Shown here in pieces: positions 6,773 to 14,119 of a DNA stretch of 19,735 nt (positions are counted from its first letter, which is position 1; every line of letters begins with the position of its first letter). The notes under the pieces were generated by a model. It did no database searches. It was not told the origin of the DNA and saw only the letters and a program-made list of their open reading frames with translations. Made by a program: the position numbers and the translations under genes. This DNA comes from Alphaproteobacteria bacterium (GTDB lineage: Bacteria; Pseudomonadota; Alphaproteobacteria; Rs-D84), in the NCBI GenBank assembly GCA_029051085.1, contig JAIDLK010000013.1:1-19735 (forward strand), read 5' to 3'.

Positions 6773-7447
6773 GTGCCAGACCACGTGGAGCCACCGGTTT
6801 TACTATCAAGACTTATGACCTTTGTGTTTGCAACGGCCTTGGTCGTGCTGGGGGCGCTGGGAATAACATTGTGGCAGCTGTTTCCGCTGGACCGGCCCCA
6901 AGTATTTTTTCTGACGACGCAGATGCGCCCGGATATGGAGGTACGCCTGTACTCTATGCCGCTGAAATCCGATAAAGTCAATACGACAGAGCTGTATTTG
7001 CAGTCTTTTGTAAAGGAATACATTAAAGCGCGAAATGAAATTATCAAAAACGCCAACGTAATGCAGCGCAAATGGGGCAACGGGATTGACGGGGTTGTTA
7101 ATATGTGGTCAAGCCCGGCGGTATTTGAAGATTTCTCTAAAACCGCCATGCGTGAGGCACTGATGTATTCGGATGCAATTATTGACATATCATGCACGGT
7201 GGAGTTTCCGGCAGGCGGCGTTCGACCATATCGCGCCGACGGATTGACATGGGAGGCAACATTTAACTATATATGTGCAAATAATGATGGACAACTGCCC
7301 CGGAAAGAATATAAAATTATTGTAGAATTGGAAAAGGAAGACGACACAACCATAAAATGGGGCGACAGGCTGAACAACCCGCTGGGGGTACATGTTCGCC
7401 GATATGAAATAGAAAGCGGAAACGGCGACCCGCTGAATTTCGAATAA
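6773..7447 (+). CDS. virB8: Type IV secretion system inner-membrane protein, VirB8 family
   Basis: VirB8-family proteins are assembly factors of type IV secretion systems, with one N-terminal membrane helix and a periplasmic NTF2-like domain. This 224-residue product has a short cytoplasmic tail, a membrane segment at about residues 15-36, and a periplasmic part that ends with LNNPLGVHVRRYEIESG (residues 201-216), which matches the VirB8 C-terminal motif NPLGxxVxxY. The middle (YLQSFVKEYIKARNEI) fits the first helices of that domain. The start is a GTG with AGGGGGAG four bases upstream. Two genes follow in the order virB9, virB10, as in IncP and Agrobacterium systems, which supports the call. 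Sequence similarity apart from the C-terminal motif is weak to the eye. Confidence 0.85.
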   Translation: MPDHVEPPVLLSRLMTFVFATALVVLGALGITLWQLFPLDRPQVFFLTTQMRPDMEVRLYSMPLKSDKVNTTELYLQSFVKEYIKARNEIIKNANVMQRKWGNGIDGVVNMWSSPAVFEDFSKTAMREALMYSDAIIDISCTVEFPAGGVRPYRADGLTWEATFNYICANNDGQLPRKEYKIIVELEKEDDTTIKWGDRLNNPLGVHVRRYEIESGNGDPLNFE

Positions 7448-7490
7448 ACCGAACGCACCATAATCAAGTCTGAGAAAGGGAAGGATTGCA

Positions 7491-9023
7491 ATGAAATTCG
7501 CAAGCGCAATTAAGTTAAATATCTCGATATTCTGTCTGGGGGCGATTTGCGTCACAGGCATGCCGGCAATTGCCGCGCAAAGCGCATGGGACAATCCGAA
7601 CGCAAATATGGCCGCCGGCAGCTTAAAGCCCGGCTATGCCCAGCTGAACTGGTCTGCGGGCAGTGTATTGCCGATTAAGCTGCGCAGCGGCATGGCAACA
7701 ATGATAACATTGCCGAACGGCGAACAGATTGCCGATGTAATCGTGGGTAACAATGCAATGTTTAGCATTGATGCCGCCCAGGGCTCACGCACAATGTTTA
7801 TAAGTCCGGCAAACGGCACCCAAGGTGGTGACACTAACATGATTGTTCAGGGCAAGTCCGGCAATACATATTTATTTTATCTGCGAGCCGAGCCTTCTAA
7901 CTCCAGCGAAATAACATATTCACAGGTTGACGTTGTGCTGGACGGGAACGCCGTTTTGCCAATGGCCGGTGCCGATACAACAGGTGCCACAGCGGGCAGC
8001 ATGAATTCAATATTCGCCAAAAAGGCAAGTGCATCGACCACACTGGGGGTTGACGGTGAAGATTACGGCTGGATAAAGTCTATGAAAATAGACCCGTCTG
8101 AATTCCGTTTTGATTTGGATATATTCGTTCCAAATCCGGATGATTATGTAATCGCCCCGGAACGTGTATGGCGCGACCGTATATTTACATATATTGACTT
8201 TGGCGATAAAGTCATCGCAATGACACAACGTCCGGTTGTATCACTGTTGGTCGAAGGCGGTGAATCTCCGGTTGGATTCCGTACAGACGGCGAAGACGGT
8301 CGCCTGTTGATAGTTGAGGCGGTTGGCGACATGATTTTGCGCAGCGGCCAGCGTATCGTCTGTATAAAAAAGCGTGAAAAGCCGTTCCTGATTGCGGATA
8401 CCGCATCGGTTATGGCATTGGCAGAGGCAAATGTAGCCCAGTCGATGATGTCGGGTCAATCGCTGAATAACATCGCATATCAGATGGATGTAAACGCCAT
8501 GAATATGGCGGGGACAAATTATACCGGCACGCCAATATATGTCGGCCAGAATGCCAACGCAATCAATGGTGCGGGAACATATATGCCGATGGGATACGGC
8601 CAGGCATCTTTGGCCGGTGGTGCGGTTGCAACCGCGGCCGGTGTTACAATGATGCCGACAGAACGGGTTACCGCCGGCAGCTATCTGCCACAGTCAAATA
8701 TTCCGCTGATAACAAGCAATCAAAGCGGGGTTGCGGTTGAACTGAAATCAGATACATCCGTAAAGGCTCTGGATGATTATTGGACGGGCCTGCTGGCAAA
8801 GTTCAGCGGCGAAGACGGTCAGGGTCTGCTGACACCATACAAGGATATGGTATTCTTTGCCGTTGATGAACAGGGCGTCGGTGATTTGGGGGCCGGTTCG
8901 TCTACGGCACGTCTGTATCGTCTGCGTATAGGTCCGATGAGCGATATCGATGCGGCACAAAAGCTGTGCGACCAGTTGCTGAAATTCAGCGGCGCCAGCT
9001 GCAGTGTTGTTCGTATTCAGTAA
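7491..9023 (+). CDS. virB9: Type IV secretion outer-membrane core protein VirB9 with C-terminal SPOR domain
   Basis: VirB9 forms the outer-membrane ring of the type IV secretion core together with VirB7 and VirB10. Residues 1-29 are a signal peptide cut after AIAA; no lipobox is visible. Residues 48-150 form the N-terminal domain (GEQIADVIVGNNAMFSIDAA, then NTYLFYLRA). Residues 198-297 form the C-terminal beta-sandwich (SEFRFDLDIFVPNPDDYVIA, IDFGDKVIAMTQRPVV, LLIVEAVGDMILRSGQ). A Met/Gly/Ala-rich linker fills about 300-400. The last 80 residues (about 429-508) read like a SPOR domain: W430, LYRLRIGPMSDIDAAQKLCD and a final GASCSVV. SPOR domains bind denuded peptidoglycan glycans. VirB9 proteins are normally about 260-300 residues, so 510 is far longer. 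A GGGAAGGA site precedes the ATG; no virB7 gene is seen nearby. Confidence 0.88.
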   Translation: MKFASAIKLNISIFCLGAICVTGMPAIAAQSAWDNPNANMAAGSLKPGYAQLNWSAGSVLPIKLRSGMATMITLPNGEQIADVIVGNNAMFSIDAAQGSRTMFISPANGTQGGDTNMIVQGKSGNTYLFYLRAEPSNSSEITYSQVDVVLDGNAVLPMAGADTTGATAGSMNSIFAKKASASTTLGVDGEDYGWIKSMKIDPSEFRFDLDIFVPNPDDYVIAPERVWRDRIFTYIDFGDKVIAMTQRPVVSLLVEGGESPVGFRTDGEDGRLLIVEAVGDMILRSGQRIVCIKKREKPFLIADTASVMALAEANVAQSMMSGQSLNNIAYQMDVNAMNMAGTNYTGTPIYVGQNANAINGAGTYMPMGYGQASLAGGAVATAAGVTMMPTERVTAGSYLPQSNIPLITSNQSGVAVELKSDTSVKALDDYWTGLLAKFSGEDGQGLLTPYKDMVFFAVDEQGVGDLGAGSSTARLYRLRIGPMSDIDAAQKLCDQLLKFSGASCSVVRIQ

Positions 9024-9044
9024 AACAAATAGTGCGGATAATTT

Positions 9045-11462
9045 ATGAGCAAAATAAAACAGCAATTTTCTGATTTGCGTAAGACAACACCAAAGCATGT
9101 GCAGTGGCTGTTACTGGCGGCGGCATTTGTGATTGTGCTGATTCTGCTGACGCTATTGATTGGCGGATGGCGTAAAAAAACGGAAGATATAAAAGAACCC
9201 AGTGATAATAAGCTGCAGTTGTTTATAGATCCGACGGGAACGCTGGACTGGGCCAACACGCCGGTTGACAGCATCCAGACAGAGGAATACACCCTGACCG
9301 CCAGTGCACCTGTAAAAATTTTGAAAGTTCGCACAAACAGTGATATCGCAGGCCTGTCAATATCCGAACAGTGTTCAACAGATACACTTACGATTGATAA
9401 AGAGCATGGTTGCAGAATAACCATAAAATATGCCCCGACGGCAAATATGGCAACAACCGGTGCGTCTTTGTTTGTTGACTGGCGTGGGGCACGCGAAACA
9501 GACAGTCTTAAGAAAACAGAAAAAATAACAATGGTTCTGGGGGCTGTGGGTGAAAAAAGTGCGCCGGCAAAAGAAACGCCAAAACAACCGGAGCCAAAGC
9601 CTGCCCCATTGCCGGAACCAAAGCCGGCGCCAATTCCAGAGCCGGAGCCGGTAGCCGCACCGGAGCCCAAACCCATTAAGGAAGAAATCAAGCAGGAAAT
9701 AGAAACGATTGCGCCGGCACTGCCTGTAATAAGCACTCCAAAGCAGACACCCGCACCTGCAAAAGAGCCAGAACCTGCACCAATTGCATCACAGGCAGAG
9801 GCATGTTCCGATTTCGCATTTCCGGGCTATAACGCATCCGGGACTCAAATCGGCTGGATTAAGCCGGAACGCGGTGCGTATTATTTTCACCCGTTCTCAG
9901 ATAAAAATTGCGACAGCCCAACGGGGACATATAATCCGGACAATGGAATTATATCAGATATAAAAGACCCGTCGAAAAAAATTGGTACAGATGCCGAGCA
10001 TATCGGATACTCTACAGTTTCCGGTGGGGCACTGCCGCAATTGACATCTGCACCAAGCGCGAAGGCACGTACAGCCGCGGTGGCGGATGATGCGCCGGTC
10101 GGCACAATGGCAATCAATAACAATCCTGTTAGCGGTATGCAGATAACAAAGGCTACATCCGATGTTATATATACCTCCAGCGGGGACTATTTGGCGAATA
10201 CTGCACCATATGACCGCAGCTTTGTTCTGCGCCAGTATAAGCCGATTCCCGCAACAATCGTATCCGACGTACGCGCCGACCCGGAGGCATTGGCAAACAA
10301 CACTCTGCCGGTGCGTGCAACGGTTGACCGCAATGTATATGCCGACAATGGCCGCACGGTTATTATTCCGGCCGGTACACTGTTAATGGGTTATGTTAGG
10401 GGCAATTTGCCGGGGCCATATACGTCAATAGGTCGTATGGATATTCGCTGGTACCAGTTTATTTTGCCCAGCGGGGTTGAATTTAATTTCCCAGACACGG
10501 CAAGTGACCCGTTCTCAGCAGATGCCCAGGGTCGCAGTGGCGTTCCGGGACGCGGCAGTACAGACTATCTGGAGCAGTTTGTTATGCCGATGCTAACCGC
10601 AATCGTACCCGCGGCGGTAAACATGATTGCCCCGGTTGCGGACAAGTTTGTAAATCAAATTGATTTAGACAACAACACCGTTGTGCAAAGCGGTACGGTG
10701 CGTTCATCTGAATTGGCCAAGAACGAAATTATCACCGCATGGAATCAGGTGGCGCAAAAGTTAATGGTCGATATGATGGACAATACAACGCCGCCCTTCT
10801 CTATTGCGGCCGGTACGCGCATTACAGTGTATTCGCCAATGGATTTGCAAATAACATGTGGCGATCCGGATGATAATCCGGGCAAGAAATGCGCAGTGGC
10901 ACCATACAGTCAAAATCCACGTGGCAGACGCGCAAACAGTGCAACCGTCGACTACAGTGACGGTTCATGGGTTGGTCAGGTACGTTCCTTTAACTGGGCC
11001 CAGTATTGTGAAGGATATTCAAACGGGAAATTGGCGGCAGGCATGGAGCAAAAGATTTACGCGGCCGGTTTGGATTACAGCTCGGTATTATTCTATTGCC
11101 AGTCCAATCAATACAAGGCGATAAACAATGCCAAACAGGACGCGCTGTATCAGAATCAGCAGCAGCAGTTTCAGAATAACTATTCTGTAAACTCCAACGC
11201 AGGAGGCCTTACAGGCATCAGTGGTAACCAGGCATATAACGAAGATATACTGGGTTTAAAATATGACGAGGATACCGGTGCGATTGTAAATCCATTCCAA
11301 ACACTGCCAAAGGAAGAGGCTCCGGCAACACTCACCTGTGAAGACGGAACCAATCCTGATGCAAACGGTTGCTGTACAGGTGAAATATACACCGATATGG
11401 GCGACCAAGGGTTTAACTGTTGTCCGGAAACCGGTGGCGACTGTTTCCCGCCGATACTGTAA
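9045..11462 (+). CDS. virB10: Type IV secretion core protein VirB10/TrbI, with extra domains
   Basis: VirB10 spans from the inner to the outer membrane and transduces ATPase energy to the channel. This 805-residue form is about twice the usual size. In order: a short cytoplasmic tail; a membrane helix at about 20-41; a predicted beta-sandwich at 52-165 (SISEQC, then CRITIKYAPTA, resembling choice-of-anchor-D/ASH Ig-like modules); a Pro/Glu/Lys-rich rod at 173-250; a segment with Cys254 and Cys289 (GYNASGTQIGWIKPE); the VirB10 core at 385-605 (RATVDRNVYADNGRTVIIPA, GTLLMGYVRG, RMDIRWYQFILPSGVEF, the antenna-like 511-535 region, FSIAAGTRITVYSPMDLQ); and a 200-residue tail with a Gln-rich stretch and eight Cys in its final part, ending in GDCFPPIL. 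It follows virB9 by 21 bases with a weak GGATAA site. Confidence 0.9.
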   Translation: MSKIKQQFSDLRKTTPKHVQWLLLAAAFVIVLILLTLLIGGWRKKTEDIKEPSDNKLQLFIDPTGTLDWANTPVDSIQTEEYTLTASAPVKILKVRTNSDIAGLSISEQCSTDTLTIDKEHGCRITIKYAPTANMATTGASLFVDWRGARETDSLKKTEKITMVLGAVGEKSAPAKETPKQPEPKPAPLPEPKPAPIPEPEPVAAPEPKPIKEEIKQEIETIAPALPVISTPKQTPAPAKEPEPAPIASQAEACSDFAFPGYNASGTQIGWIKPERGAYYFHPFSDKNCDSPTGTYNPDNGIISDIKDPSKKIGTDAEHIGYSTVSGGALPQLTSAPSAKARTAAVADDAPVGTMAINNNPVSGMQITKATSDVIYTSSGDYLANTAPYDRSFVLRQYKPIPATIVSDVRADPEALANNTLPVRATVDRNVYADNGRTVIIPAGTLLMGYVRGNLPGPYTSIGRMDIRWYQFILPSGVEFNFPDTASDPFSADAQGRSGVPGRGSTDYLEQFVMPMLTAIVPAAVNMIAPVADKFVNQIDLDNNTVVQSGTVRSSELAKNEIITAWNQVAQKLMVDMMDNTTPPFSIAAGTRITVYSPMDLQITCGDPDDNPGKKCAVAPYSQNPRGRRANSATVDYSDGSWVGQVRSFNWAQYCEGYSNGKLAAGMEQKIYAAGLDYSSVLFYCQSNQYKAINNAKQDALYQNQQQQFQNNYSVNSNAGGLTGISGNQAYNEDILGLKYDEDTGAIVNPFQTLPKEEAPATLTCEDGTNPDANGCCTGEIYTDMGDQGFNCCPETGGDCFPPIL

Positions 11463-11465
11463 TCG

Positions 11466-11488
11466 AATCCCCGCGCAATGCGGGGATT
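11466..11488 (+). promoter_or_regulatory. Hairpin five bases after the virB10 stop
   Basis: AATCCCCGC and GCGGGGATT form a perfect 9-bp stem with a five-base loop directly behind the virB10 stop. Only a short TTTC follows, so it is more likely an mRNA 3' stabiliser or a weak first terminator ahead of the strong one at 11565. Confidence 0.5.
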
Positions 11489-11564
11489 TCAAATTGAAAA
11501 CTAAAAAAACGAACAAAATAAAAAATGAAAAACATAAAATGAAAATACAACATCATTCTTTTTT

Positions 11565-11590
11565 GCGCGCCATCGGGCGCGCTTTTTTTT
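11565..11590 (+). terminator. Intrinsic terminator of the virB operon
   Basis: A 7-bp all-GC stem (GCGCGCC paired with GGCGCGC) with a four-base loop is followed by eight consecutive T on the plus strand. This is a textbook Rho-independent terminator and separates the secretion genes from the downstream small genes. Confidence 0.9.
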
Positions 11591-11619
11591 ATTCACGCGC
11601 ACCACCGATGTAAAAATAC

Positions 11620-11690
11620 GCGATTCGGTAAATTTCAGCGATTCGCTTATCAAATATCAAAAACGCTTAACGAATCAGAAATCCGATTCG
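11620..11690. repeat. Cluster of four GATTCG/CGAATC motifs upstream of the small-gene promoter
   Basis: GCGATTCG occurs at 11620-11627 and again at 11638-11645 (18 bases start to start). An inverted pair follows: CGAATC at 11671-11676 and GATTCG at 11685-11690. All lie just upstream of the candidate promoter at 11715. Such spacing, close to two helical turns, is common for transcription factor sites. No regulator is known here. Confidence 0.4.
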
Positions 11691-11714
11691 CGGTTCAACC
11701 CTCGGTTGTAATGA

Positions 11715-11743
11715 TTCACAGGATTCTATTCTTAAGTTATATA
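11715..11743 (+). promoter_or_regulatory. Candidate promoter for the two small genes
   Basis: TTCACA (five of six matches to the -35 consensus) and TATATA are separated by 17 bases. A start near 11750 leaves a 33-base leader that contains AAGGAG before the ATG at 11783. Confidence 0.5.
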
Positions 11744-11782
11744 TCAAATGCAACACCGTCATAATACCTAAGGAGAAAACAT

Positions 11783-12136
11783 ATGACATCGCAAACAGCA
11801 AAGAACTTTATCAACGCAGAAAAATTCCAAAATGCCGAGCAATTGTGGTTTTGGTTTTTGTATTCCAAATCCGTCAGAGCCGGATATATACACTGCCGTG
11901 CATACGCCAATCAATCACGACGCATATGCGAACTTATCGATGTGGAAACATTGATTACAAAGCTGTATCTGGCCGGCCGTATCAATGACGAACAGCTGGC
12001 CGTGATGAAACAGTTCGGCGATCGCCGCCGCGCGCCACACCAGCATATTTGGACGGAAAACAAAGCCGCCGCATTGTGGCGTACCGCGATGCAGACATTG
12101 CAATCTGCGGCGACGGAACGTGGCTGGATTGAATAA
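11783..12136 (+). CDS. Conserved-looking hypothetical protein of 117 residues
   Basis: The gene has a strong ribosome-binding site (AAGGAG, seven bases before the ATG) and ends just 44 bases before the next gene. The soluble product has no signal peptide or membrane helix. It starts MTSQTAKNFINAEKFQNAEQ, then has the aromatic motif LWFWFLYSK, a cysteine-containing stretch (ICELIDVETLITKLYLAGRI), and a basic/aromatic C-terminal half (FGDRRRAPHQHIWTEN, LWRTAMQTL). My recollection is that alphaproteobacterial genomes contain hypothetical proteins of this layout (an EQLWFWF-like start, a central R/C segment, a closing LW..A), but I cannot verify this and no function follows. The helix-rich pattern and basic charge would permit nucleic acid binding. 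Confidence 0.75.
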   Translation: MTSQTAKNFINAEKFQNAEQLWFWFLYSKSVRAGYIHCRAYANQSRRICELIDVETLITKLYLAGRINDEQLAVMKQFGDRRRAPHQHIWTENKAAALWRTAMQTLQSAATERGWIE

Positions 12137-12180
12137 AGAGAAGCGCCAAAACACTACAATTAACAGACAGGTATCAAGAT

Positions 12181-12519
12181 ATGGTTATTATCGCTTTTTC
12201 TGAAAAAACATCTAAAATTCTTCCGCGCATCGCATGCCGCAGATTCAGGCACTGCGCCCCGATTATACCGGTGGGGAAAAATATGATTATGTATCAGTTT
12301 TCAGCCCCCGGACAGATTACTCAAATAGACATAAATATGCATGGAATTCGACGATTACGCGCCGCCGGCTGGCACTTTGTTTATGTGCCGTGTGACGCAC
12401 CGGCAAAGTTTGAAAACGAAAGTGCACTAAGCTGTGTTGATTTATCAAAGCGGGCATTGCGGATACATGCGCCATGGCTGCTGACACCCGACGGTTTGTA
12501 CAAACATTTACAGAAATAA
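12181..12519 (+). CDS. Hypothetical protein of 112 residues, possible minimal permuted papain-like fold
   Basis: This gene follows the 117-residue gene by 44 bases and ends at the shared terminator, so the two are probably co-transcribed. The product begins MVIIAFSEKTSKILPRIACR, continues with RFRHCAPII (His24), and finishes with SALSCVDLSKRALRIHAPW (Cys85) and LLTPDGLYKHL. An IAFS-type first strand, an early His after a basic segment, and a later Cys at the start of a helix are the order seen in circularly permuted NlpC/P60-like (YiiX/YaeF, LRAT-like) enzymes. The protein is very short for that fold, so an inactive or partial form is possible. I assign no function. The ribosome-binding site is weak (ACAGGT). 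Confidence 0.65.
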   Translation: MVIIAFSEKTSKILPRIACRRFRHCAPIIPVGKNMIMYQFSAPGQITQIDINMHGIRRLRAAGWHFVYVPCDAPAKFENESALSCVDLSKRALRIHAPWLLTPDGLYKHLQK

Positions 12520-12520
12520 A

Positions 12521-12541
12521 AAAGCCCCGTATCGGGGCTTT
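12521..12541. terminator. Bidirectional terminator between the small genes and yidC
   Basis: A 9-bp stem (AAAGCCCCG and its complement) closes a TAT loop. On the minus strand the stem runs into a TTTTTTATTT tract, giving a good terminator for lspA-yidC. On the plus strand the stem ends in TTTG, then ACTTATTT, a weaker signal for the two small genes. The two transcription units converge here. Confidence 0.85.
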
Positions 12542-12545
12542 GTAC

Positions 12546-14117
12546 TTATTTAACAGTGCGCTTTTTTATCAGCCACATCTGGCCGATACCGAACAGATTT
12601 GAAACAGTCCAGTACAGAACCAAACCGGCCGGCATCCACGCAAACAATATCGTAAACAATACCGGCATCCATTTCATCATGCGCATGCTTTGTGCGACCG
12701 CATCATTGCCTGTGGCGGTATTTTTCGGCGTCTGCAAATAAGACTGCAGCCACATTGTCGCCCCCATCAATACAGGCAGGATAAAATACGGGTCCATGGC
12801 CGCCAAATCACGAATCCACAGAAAGTGTGCACCGCGCATAGGTACGGATATCAACAGCGCTTTGTAAAGTGCAAAAAATATCGGAATCTGAAGCAACATT
12901 GGCAGACAGCCTGACATCGGCGATGTCTTGTTCGACTGATATACTCGCATCATTTCCATTTGCATGCGCGCCTTGTCATTCGCATACAGTTTTTGAATGC
13001 GTGCAATTTCAGGCTGCATTTTCTGCATCGCAACCATTGAGGTGTATGACTTGCGGGTCAACGGCCACATCAACAGACGCAGAAGTATTGTCATGATAAT
13101 TATTGCAATACCATAATTCATAACAACACTATGAATCGCATTCAATATCCACAGCATCGGCCGTGCCAGGAACCAAAACCAACCATAATCCACAGTCTTG
13201 TTTATCCCGGCAATTTTATCAGCGGCGGTGTTAAGCACCGATTGATCGCGCGGGCCGGCAAATATATGGCTAATGATTGTCGCATCTGTACCGGGTGCAA
13301 TTGAAACAGCGGCGGCGGCGGTGTCTGTCTCGTACATATTTGCAATCTTTTTTGCACGCATCGTCTGGTCAGGGCGTTCAACCGCAACAACCGTTTCCCA
13401 GTACTGGTCTGCGAAACCGACAAATCCGTTAGTTGTTGTATATGCATATGATTTCTTATTTAAAGAGCGCCAGCTTTCATGCTCTAAATCATTGTTGGCG
13501 TATGCAATCGGACCAGTATAAACACCGGCGGTTGCCGTATCAGCATCAGAGCGAACCATACGTGCATACGGCGCAACCGCGATTGCGGCGGCACTGTTAT
13601 TTTTTACAGTATCAGATATTGTGATTACATAGCCGTCTGTTGCGATATTACGACGGAATTCAACACCGGATTTATTTTTCCAAACCATGTCATCGCCGGA
13701 AACATTCCACGTTGTATCGGCGGCGGGGACAAGTGTATTTTGTGAAATCAGCCCCACTTCTGTAAACGCCCCCTGGGCGGCGGGTAACAGAACCACATGC
13801 GCATTGTCGGCCGCAGTTGCATCAAAGTCATTCAGCGCAACGTTTGAAATACGCAGACCGCGAACATCGTATGTTATTTTCTCGCCGGAAATTTCCGATA
13901 CGGGGACCGATGAAACGTCAATGGCTGTTACCGTCTCGTCCGTTACATTGTTTTTATCAGTCGCAGGACGCATCCAAAGACCAATCAGCCACCAGCATGC
14001 AACAAATATTGCAAACCACCACAGAAATGATGACAGCCAGGATTTTTTATCCGCCCCGTCCCGTGCTGCATTCCATTGGCGAAAACCGGAAGATTTATTA
14101 TCCAAATATTTTACCAT
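12546..14117 (-). CDS. yidC: Membrane protein insertase YidC
   Basis: YidC inserts and folds proteins in the inner membrane, alone or with SecYEG. The 523-residue product has the Gram-negative layout: an N-terminal membrane helix at about 31-49, a large periplasmic domain (about 55-305), then five C-terminal helices. The conserved intramembrane Arg is visible as Arg347 in IIIMTILLRLLMWPLT, followed by KSYTSMVAMQKMQPEI. The region NKTSPMSGCLPMLLQIPIFF and the final LVLYWTVSNLFGIGQ are family signatures. It begins two bases after lspA ends, so the two genes are coupled; LspA and YidC both act on newly exported membrane proteins. The usual rpmH-rnpA-yidC arrangement is not present. Confidence 0.98.
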   Translation of the reverse strand: MVKYLDNKSSGFRQWNAARDGADKKSWLSSFLWWFAIFVACWWLIGLWMRPATDKNNVTDETVTAIDVSSVPVSEISGEKITYDVRGLRISNVALNDFDATAADNAHVVLLPAAQGAFTEVGLISQNTLVPAADTTWNVSGDDMVWKNKSGVEFRRNIATDGYVITISDTVKNNSAAAIAVAPYARMVRSDADTATAGVYTGPIAYANNDLEHESWRSLNKKSYAYTTTNGFVGFADQYWETVVAVERPDQTMRAKKIANMYETDTAAAAVSIAPGTDATIISHIFAGPRDQSVLNTAADKIAGINKTVDYGWFWFLARPMLWILNAIHSVVMNYGIAIIIMTILLRLLMWPLTRKSYTSMVAMQKMQPEIARIQKLYANDKARMQMEMMRVYQSNKTSPMSGCLPMLLQIPIFFALYKALLISVPMRGAHFLWIRDLAAMDPYFILPVLMGATMWLQSYLQTPKNTATGNDAVAQSMRMMKWMPVLFTILFAWMPAGLVLYWTVSNLFGIGQMWLIKKRTVK

Positions 14118-14119
14118 AA

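Larger units (their letters stand above)
11463..11782. other. 320-base gap after virB10: terminators, repeats and a promoter
   Basis: This stretch contains no convincing gene. In order it holds a hairpin (11466-11488), an A-rich spacer, the strong terminator at 11565-11590, the GATTCG repeat cluster (11620-11690), a candidate promoter (11715-11743), and the AAGGAG ribosome-binding site of the next gene. The A+T content is clearly higher than in the neighbouring genes. Confidence 0.7.

Noticed and set aside
6754..7197. Minus-strand frame opposite virB8
   Set aside because: It overlaps the start and ribosome-binding region of virB8 and shows no family features.
7491..7580. VirB9 as a lipoprotein through its Cys15 or Cys20
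   Set aside because: The residues before each Cys do not form a lipobox (Ile or Phe at -1); a signal peptidase I site after AIAA fits better.
9017..9736. Minus-strand frame of 239 codons with Gly/Ser repeats opposite virB10
   Set aside because: Its repeats are the complement of the Pro/Glu/Lys-rich rod of VirB10; there is no start signal or recognisable domain.
11338..11613. Plus-strand frame overlapping the virB10 end and running through the terminator
   Set aside because: It is out of frame with virB10, is Lys-rich only because of the A-rich spacer, and crosses a strong terminator hairpin.
11691..11712. GGTTCAACC-like sequence resembling a tRNA T-arm
   Set aside because: No matching acceptor, D or anticodon arms could be found around it.
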